A stretch of DNA of 64,000 nt, taken from Acidocella facilis ATCC 35904. GTDB lineage: Bacteria > Pseudomonadota > Alphaproteobacteria > Acetobacterales > Acetobacteraceae. Positions within the stretch are counted from its first letter, which is position 1. Each line of letters opens with the position of its first letter. The notes beneath the pieces are model-generated. The model had not been told where the DNA came from. It made no database searches and was given only the letters and a program-made list of their open reading frames with translations. A program made the translations under genes and the position numbers. This document shows positions 58,553 through 64,000 of the stretch, piece by piece. The DNA is taken from contig NZ_JHYG01000002.1 of the NCBI RefSeq assembly GCF_000687875.1, forward strand, positions 1 through 64,000, read 5' to 3'.

Positions 58553-61097
58553 AATTCACGATCCTACCTGGGACGTAGATCTGCTTGACGATGGTCTGCG
58601 TGCCTATAGTGCCCGCCACGGCCTCCTTGGCAAGCGGGATGGCGACATCCTCACCCGCCCCCGCCGGCACCAATATGGTGCCGCGCAGCTTGCCATTCAC
58701 CTGCACCGCGACGGTAAGCTCATCCACCACCAGCAAAGCCGGATCAGCCTTCGGCCAGGGCTGCTGGGCGGCCAGCCCGGCGCCGGGGCGCAATCTGGCG
58801 AAGAGATGCTCGGCCAGATGCGGCACCAGCGGGCTGGCGAGGCGCACCAATATCTCCATGGCCTCAAACCGCGCCGCTTGCATGTCCGCCCCTTCAGCCG
58901 GGGTGGCCACCGCGTTCAGCAGCTCATAGAGCCGGGCCACGGCGAGGTTGAAGGCGAAGCTCTCCAGCGCCTGCGTCACCGCCTCGATGGCGCGGTGGGC
59001 CAGCTGGCGCAGCTTCTTGGCCTCGGGGCCGTAGCTCTCCACCTGGGTATTGCCAGCCTTGGCGATCTCCTCGCCGACACGGGCCAGGCGCTGCAGGAAG
59101 CGGAAAGAGCCCTGCACACCGTTTTCGGTCCATTCCACATCGCGCTCGGGCGGGTTGTCCGAGAGCACGAACCAGCGCGCCGTATCCGCCCCGAAGCGGC
59201 CGACAATGGCGCCGGGATCGACGGTGTTGCGCTTGGATTTGGACATTTTCTCAACCCGGCCCACCGTCACCGGCGCGCCGGTGGCCTTCAGCACCGCGCC
59301 ATCGGCGGTACGGGTGATCTCCTCCGGGTAGAGCCAGGCGCCGTTTTCATCCTTGTAGGATTCATGCGTGACCATGCCCTGGGTGAAGAGCCCGGCGAAG
59401 GGCTCGTCCACCGCCAGATGGCCGGTCTTGTGCATGGCGCGGGTGAAGAAGCGGGCATAGAGTAGATGCAGGATCGCATGCTCGATACCGCCGACATACT
59501 GGTCCACCGGCAGCCAGGCATTCGCGGCCGCCGCCACCGTCGGGGTGCTGGCGCGCGGGGCGGTGAAGCGGGCGAAATACCAGGAGCTGTCGATAAAGGT
59601 ATCGAAGGTGTCGGTCTCGCGCGTCGCCGGTTTGCCGCAGGCGGGGCAGTTCACATGCCGCCAGGTCGGGTGATGGTCCAGCGGGTTGCCGGGCGTCTCG
59701 AAGGTGACATCCGCCGGCAAAGTGACGGGGAGCTGGTCCGCCGGCACGGGCTGCGCGCCGCAGGCCTCGCAATGGATCACCGGGATCGGGCAGCCCCAAT
59801 AACGCTGGCGGGAAATGCCCCAATCGCGCAGGCGCCAGTTCTGCACCGCCTTGCCGAAGCCGCGCGCCTCCAGCTCCGCGATGGCGCGGGGCTTGGCCTC
59901 CTTGGTGGTCAGGCCGGTAAGGAAGCCGGAATTGACGATGAAGCCATCACCATCCAGCGCCTTGTTGCCGATCTCGGGGGTGGAGTCCTTGTCGGGCGAG
60001 ACGACCACCGGCACCGGCAGGTCATATTTGCGGGCGAAATCCAGATCGCGCTGGTCGCCGCAGGGGCAGCCGAAGATCGCCCCGGTGCCATATTCCATCA
60101 GCACGAAATTCGCGATCCAGACCGGGTGCTCCTGGCCGGTGAGCGGGTTGATGACTTTCAAGCCCGTATCGAAGCCGCGCTTCTCGGCGGCCTCGATGGC
60201 GGCCTCGGAGGTGCCCTGGCTGGCGCATTCGGCGATGAAGGCGGCGGCCGCCGGGTTGCTCTGGGCGACCAGGCTGGCGATGGGATGCTCCGCCGCGATG
60301 GCCAGGAAGGACATGCCGAACAAAGTATCGGGCCGGGTGGTGTAGACGGTGATATCGTCCGACCCATCGGCCAGCTTGAAGGTGACTTCCGCGCCCTGGG
60401 AATGGCCGATCCAGTTTTCCTGCATCAGCTTCACCCGCTCGGGCCAGCGCTCCAGGCTGTTCAGCCCGTCCAGCAGATCCTGCGCGGAATCGGTTATTTT
60501 CAGGAACCATTGGGAGAGTTTCTTCTTCTCCACCAGCGCGCCGGAGCGCCAGCCGCGGCCGTCGATCACCTGCTCATTGGCGAGCACGGTCATGTCCACC
60601 GGGTCCCAGTTCACCGAGGCGTCGCGCCGCTCGAGCAGACCGGCCTTCCAGAAATCCAGGAACAGCTTCTGCTGCTGGCCGTAATATTCAGGATCGCAGG
60701 TGGCGAATTCGCGGGTCCAGTCCAGCGAGAAGCCCATGCGCTTCAGCTCGGCGCGCATATTGGCGATGTTTTTGTAGGTCCAGTCCGCCGGATTGGCCTT
60801 GTTTTCACGGGCGGCGTTTTCGGCGGGCAGGCCGAACGCGTCCCAGCCCATCGGGTGCAAAACCGCGAAGCCCTGGGCGCGCTTGTAGCGCGCCACCACG
60901 TCGCCGAGGGTGTAGTTGCGCACATGGCCCATATGGATCTTCCCCGACGGGTAGGGGAACATCTCCAGCACGTAGTATTTGGGCTTGCCCTCGGCGGGAA
61001 CATCTTCCGCCTTGAAGCAGGATTGGGCCTCCCACTGCGCCTGCCAATGCGGCTCGGCGGTGGAGAAATCATAGCGCGTGGGTTCGGTTTCGGACAT
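58536..61097 (-). CDS. leuS: Leucyl-tRNA synthetase
   Basis: 853 aa. The class I signature HIGH-type motif is [16 protein letters not shown], and the KMSKS motif is [11 protein letters not shown]. The editing (CP1) domain occupies the middle and includes [13 protein letters not shown], with [13 protein letters not shown] further on. The C-terminal domain closes with VNGKLRGT. The ATG at 61097 starts [19 protein letters not shown]; a longer frame upstream runs into an intergenic repeat fragment. It is the first gene of leuS-lptE-holA. Confidence 0.96.
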   Translation of the reverse strand: MSETEPTRYDFSTAEPHWQAQWEAQSCFKAEDVPAEGKPKYYVLEMFPYPSGKIHMGHVRNYTLGDVVARYKRAQGFAVLHPMGWDAFGLPAENAARENKANPADWTYKNIANMRAELKRMGFSLDWTREFATCDPEYYGQQQKLFLDFWKAGLLERRDASVNWDPVDMTVLANEQVIDGRGWRSGALVEKKKLSQWFLKITDSAQDLLDGLNSLERWPERVKLMQENWIGHSQGAEVTFKLADGSDDITVYTTRPDTLFGMSFLAIAAEHPIASLVAQSNPAAAAFIAECASQGTSEAAIEAAEKRGFDTGLKVINPLTGQEHPVWIANFVLMEYGTGAIFGCPCGDQRDLDFARKYDLPVPVVVSPDKDSTPEIGNKALDGDGFIVNSGFLTGLTTKEAKPRAIAELEARGFGKAVQNWRLRDWGISRQRYWGCPIPVIHCEACGAQPVPADQLPVTLPADVTFETPGNPLDHHPTWRHVNCPACGKPATRETDTFDTFIDSSWYFARFTAPRASTPTVAAAANAWLPVDQYVGGIEHAILHLLYARFFTRAMHKTGHLAVDEPFAGLFTQGMVTHESYKDENGAWLYPEEITRTADGAVLKATGAPVTVGRVEKMSKSKRNTVDPGAIVGRFGADTARWFVLSDNPPERDVEWTENGVQGSFRFLQRLARVGEEIAKAGNTQVESYGPEAKKLRQLAHRAIEAVTQALESFAFNLAVARLYELLNAVATPAEGADMQAARFEAMEILVRLASPLVPHLAEHLFARLRPGAGLAAQQPWPKADPALLVVDELTVAVQVNGKLRGTILVPAGAGEDVAIPLAKEAVAGTIGTQTIVKQIYVPGRIVNFVVKP

Positions 61098-61257
61098 GGT
61101 GCGCCTGTTTATCCCTGGGCACCAGCCGCGCAAAGGGCTGGGACCCAGAGGAGGAAAAGTTTTTGGGGCGACCAGCGGTCCGATGACAACGCAGCTAGGC
61201 TGCATTGTCTGAATCGGCCCGCCTTCTAAAGGTCAAAAAGGCGGAAAAACCTCGCCG

Positions 61258-62037
61258 TTAAAGCGTGCTGTTGATGTTGCCGCCATCCATCAGGATGTTC
61301 TGGCCGACGATATAGCCCGCATATTGCGAGCACAGGAACGCGCACATCGCCCCGAATTCCTCCGGCTGGCCGACGCGCTTGGTGGGCAGGCCGGCGGCGC
61401 GGGCGCGTACCACCTCTTCGAGGCTCTTGCCGCTCTTTTCGGCCTCGATTTTGGCCAGCTTCTGCAGCCGGTCCGTATCGAACGCGCCGGGGAGCAGATT
61501 ATTGATGATGACATTATGCTGGGCCACCTGGCGCGACAGCCCGGCGATGAAGCCGGTGAGGCCGGTGCGGGCAGTGTTGGAGAGGCCGAGATGCGGGATC
61601 GGCGCCTTCACCGAGCCGGAGGTAATGTTGACGATGCGGCCCCATTTGCGCTCGATCATCGGGTCGATCACGGCTTTGATCAACGCGATCGGGGTGAGCA
61701 GATTGCCGTTCAGCGCCTCCTGCCAATCCTGCTCCGAGAAGGTACGGAAATCCCCGGCAGGCGGGCCGCCGGCATTATTCACCAGAATATCCGGGCTGGG
61801 GCAGACAGAGAGGGCGGCCGCGCGGCCGTCCGGGGTGGTGATGTCCCCGGCGGCGAAGCTGATTTTGGCGCCGGTGGCGGCGGCGATCTCTTTCGCCGCG
61901 ATGGCCAGCTTTTCCTCATTGCGGCCGGTGATGGTCACCGCCACGCCGGCTTGGGCGAGGGCCTGGGCACTGGCGCGGCCAAGCCCGGCGCTGGCGGCGC
62001 AGACCAGGGCGGTGCGGGAGTGAAGACCAAGATCCAT
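61258..62037 (-). CDS. SDR-family protein lacking the YxxxK pair
   Basis: 259 aa. The cofactor motif is ASAGLGRASA at residues 15-24, and NNAGG is present. The catalytic region reads ITSGSVKAPIPHLGLSNTAR, with Ser13 and Arg17 downstream of the expected catalytic Ser where Tyr and Lys should be. It belongs to a 3-oxoacyl-reductase-like subgroup in which SNxAR replaces YxxxK. It may be a non-canonical reductase or a binding protein. It lies 24 bp downstream of ppsR on the same strand and 160 bp upstream of leuS. Confidence 0.85.
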   Translation of the reverse strand: MDLGLHSRTALVCAASAGLGRASAQALAQAGVAVTITGRNEEKLAIAAKEIAAATGAKISFAAGDITTPDGRAAALSVCPSPDILVNNAGGPPAGDFRTFSEQDWQEALNGNLLTPIALIKAVIDPMIERKWGRIVNITSGSVKAPIPHLGLSNTARTGLTGFIAGLSRQVAQHNVIINNLLPGAFDTDRLQKLAKIEAEKSGKSLEEVVRARAAGLPTKRVGQPEEFGAMCAFLCSQYAGYIVGQNILMDGGNINSTL

Positions 62038-62061
62038 GATGAATTCTCCAATACGATACGT

Positions 62062-62934
62062 CTATTGGGCGTTTTCAGCCGCGGCGGCGCGCTTATTATG
62101 CCAGTTTTCCATCAGCTTCAGCACCGTCGCGGAGGTCTCCTCGATCGAGCGGCGGGTGACGTCGATGGTCGGCCAGCCGCGCTCATTGCACAAGCGCCTT
62201 GCCCAGATCAGCTCTTTTTCCACCGAATCCTGGTCCACGTAATCGGAGCTGTCGACCCGGCCGAAGATTTCATTGGTGCCGATCAATTTCAGCCGGTGGC
62301 GGCGGATATCGATCAGGGATTTCGGGTCGATGGTCAGGCCGATGATCGGGCAGGAGGGGTTTTCCAGCTCCTTGGGCAGCGGCGTGTTCGGCACCAAAGG
62401 CACGTTCAGCGCCTTGATGCCGCGATTGGCGAGATAAAAGCAGGTGGGGGTTTTGGAGGAGCGCGAGACCCCGACCAGCACCACATCCGCCTCGCTCACC
62501 CCGCGATTGGCCTGGCCGTCATCATGCGAGATGACGAAATGCATGGCATCGATCCGGCGGAAATAATCGGCGTCCAGCACATATTGGCGGCCGGGCTTGT
62601 GTTTGGCGGGGGCGCCGAAATGGCTTTGCAGCATGTCCATCAGCGGGTCCAGCACATGCAGCAGCGGCACGCCGAGGCGGGCACAGGCGGCGTCCAGCTC
62701 ATGGCGCAGCGCGTCATCTACTAATGAGCAGAGCACCGGGCCGGGATCCGCCTCGATCCCCTCCAGGACGCGGTGCAATTGCAGGCGCGAGCGGATGAGC
62801 GACCAGCGATGATAGGAGACGCGGCTTTCATCAAACTGCGCCACGGCGGCACGGGCCAGGGCGGTCAAAGTATCCCCAGTGGCGTCGGATATCAGATGTA
62901 TATCGAGCTTATCACTGTCCATAATGCTGTTCAT
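62062..62934 (-). CDS. ppsR: Pyruvate,water/phosphate dikinase regulatory protein (DUF299)
   Basis: 290 aa. [21 protein letters not shown] at the N-terminus and the P-loop-like [21 protein letters not shown] are diagnostic of DUF299 bifunctional kinase/pyrophosphorylases, with [20 protein letters not shown] near the end. They switch PEP synthase or PPDK by ADP-dependent phosphorylation. It borders the putative origin, as this family does in several alphaproteobacteria. An alternative ATG lies 4 codons in. Confidence 0.92.
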   Translation of the reverse strand: MNSIMDSDKLDIHLISDATGDTLTALARAAVAQFDESRVSYHRWSLIRSRLQLHRVLEGIEADPGPVLCSLVDDALRHELDAACARLGVPLLHVLDPLMDMLQSHFGAPAKHKPGRQYVLDADYFRRIDAMHFVISHDDGQANRGVSEADVVLVGVSRSSKTPTCFYLANRGIKALNVPLVPNTPLPKELENPSCPIIGLTIDPKSLIDIRRHRLKLIGTNEIFGRVDSSDYVDQDSVEKELIWARRLCNERGWPTIDVTRRSIEETSATVLKLMENWHNKRAAAAENAQ

Positions 62935-62936
62935 AG

Positions 62937-63197
62937 CGTGGATAACTCGGCTTGGCTCGCCCGATTTTCCGGATTGTGGGGATAAGAGTGGAAAACCGGT
63001 GAACGGGGGATGACCGCCAAACCTTCCCTGTGCAGATTGTGCATAACCGCTGGGGATATGTAAAAAACAGAGCCTTAGCGCTGGTTTCCTGCTGTGGATA
63101 AGTTTGTGGATTTTGACTCCAAGAGCCTTAACCCCCGTTATCCACAGGGTACTATCACTACGACTCTCACTTTAAATAAATAAAGATTAGGTTTAGG
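62937..63197. other. Probable chromosomal replication origin oriC
   Basis: A gene-free 270-bp region between ppsR and hemE, the conserved oriC position of Caulobacter and Rickettsia relatives (next to hemE). It has DnaA boxes fitting TTATNCACA without mismatch at 63038-63046 (TGTGCATAA), 63093-63101 (TGTGGATAA) and 63138-63146 (TTATCCACA). One-mismatch sites lie at 62937-62945 and 62977-62985. An AT-rich TTTAAATAAATAAAGATTAGG stretch (63171 on) may be the unwinding element. The nearby parABS locus supports it. Confidence 0.8.
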
Positions 63198-63205
63198 CGG
63201 TGGGC

Positions 63206-64000
63206 ATGAAATTCCGTGAAGTCCTGGGAGGACGTGAGGTCTGGCCCCCGCCGCTCTGGCTGATGCGCCAGGCGGGGCGCTATCTGCCGGAGTACCGGGC
63301 GACGCGGGCGAAGGCGGGGGATTTCATCTCGCTCTGCCTGAATCCGGCGCTGGCCGAAGAGGTGACGCTGCAGCCGATCCGTAAATTCGGCTTCGACGCG
63401 GCGATCCTGTTTTCCGATATCCTGATCCTGCCGATGGCGATGGGGCAGGGGCTGCGCTTTGCCGAGGGGGAAGGGCCGCGCCTGCCGCCGCTGGAGGATC
63501 TGAGCCTGCTGCAGCCGGGCAAGGCGGCCGGGGTGTATGCGCCTGTCATCGAGACGGTGAGCCGGCTCAGCGCCTCTCTGCCGAAGCAGACGGGGCTTAT
63601 CGGCTTCGCCGGCGGGCCGGCGACGGTGGCCTGCTACATGCTGGATGGCCAGGGCGGCGGCTTTCCGCGCACAAGGCAGCTGGCTTATGAGCGGCCGGAT
63701 TTCGTGCGCGTGCTTGTGGATATGTTGGCCGAGGCCAGCATTGAGTATCTTTCCGCCCAGGTGGAGGCCGGGGCGCATTGCGTGATGCTGTTCGAGAGCT
63801 GGGCCGGGCTGTTTCCCCCGGAACAGTTCCGCGAGCTGGTGATCCGCCCGGCAAGGCGCATCTGCGATGGGCTGCGGGCCTTGCATCCGGGCTTGAAGAT
63901 GATCGGGTTTCCGCGCCTGGCCGGGCTGATGCTGGGCGAATATGCGCGCGAGAGCGGGGTTGACGTGGTGGCGCTGGATAGCGTCACCGGCCTGGCCGAG
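63206..64000 (+). CDS. hemE: Uroporphyrinogen decarboxylase, N-terminal part
   Basis: 265 codons are present and the gene runs off the right edge. WLMRQAGRYLPEYRATR at residues 18-34 is the UroD signature (Arg and substrate contacts). FDAAILFSDILILPMAMG carries the catalytic Asp, followed by GFAGGPATVACYM and VMLFESWAG. It decarboxylates uroporphyrinogen III to coproporphyrinogen III in heme synthesis. The ATG is preceded by a GGCGGTGGG-type site close to the origin's AT-rich stretch. Confidence 0.95.
   Translation, partial: MKFREVLGGREVWPPPLWLMRQAGRYLPEYRATRAKAGDFISLCLNPALAEEVTLQPIRKFGFDAAILFSDILILPMAMGQGLRFAEGEGPRLPPLEDLSLLQPGKAAGVYAPVIETVSRLSASLPKQTGLIGFAGGPATVACYMLDGQGGGFPRTRQLAYERPDFVRVLVDMLAEASIEYLSAQVEAGAHCVMLFESWAGLFPPEQFRELVIRPARRICDGLRALHPGLKMIGFPRLAGLMLGEYARESGVDVVALDSVTGLAE

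Overview
The window looks like chromosomal DNA of a high-GC alphaproteobacterium, most likely an Acetobacteraceae member. This is inferred from gene orders and repeat types, not from a database search. The left edge carries the 5' end of a 16S rRNA gene on the minus strand. The right edge carries a probable chromosomal origin (DnaA boxes plus an AT-rich stretch between ppsR and hemE, about 62.94-63.20 kb). The parAB operon and a four-site parS array lie about 8 kb from that origin. Most minus-strand genes, including the rRNA operon and the phage island, run away from the putative origin.

Layout. 0-13.3 kb is core chromosome: rRNA leader, sugar epimerase and gmhA, acetoacetate decarboxylase with 3-hydroxybutyrate dehydrogenase, pstS-pstC-pstA without pstB or phoU nearby, ppa, a CAT-anticodon tRNA followed by a small low-GC patch (an orphan 140-aa gene and a degenerate tRNA-like structure), aspartate aminotransferase, a small secreted protein, an FKBP isomerase, an EcsC-family protein, rpmI-rplT and recX.

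13.3-39.7 kb is a contractile-tailed phage-derived island. Its main operon runs right to left: large terminase, portal, scaffold, capsid, connector genes, sheath, tube, tail assembly chaperone with a -1 frameshift site, baseplate genes, four or five fiber/spike genes and a lysis cassette. A divergent XRE-type repressor sits at the right end. I see no integrase, replication gene, recognisable head protease or normal-sized tape measure gene. It could be a domesticated particle (gene-transfer-agent-like), a defective prophage, or a phage family with a short ruler.

39.7-64 kb is core chromosome again: a tandem-domain glycosyltransferase with two hydrolases and a histidine phosphatase, timA-mltA, kup, cca-NUDIX-DUF1285, mnmG-rsmG-parA-parB followed by parS sites exactly 39 bp apart, a chemotaxis receptor, leuS-lptE-holA, an SDR protein lacking the usual Tyr/Lys pair, ppsR, oriC and the start of hemE.

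The points most worth a second look are the integrase-less contractile island with its GGGAAAC frameshift and missing tape measure, its leaderless repressor and operators, the phased parS array, the candidate oriC, and the tRNA-linked patch at 7.7-8.5 kb.
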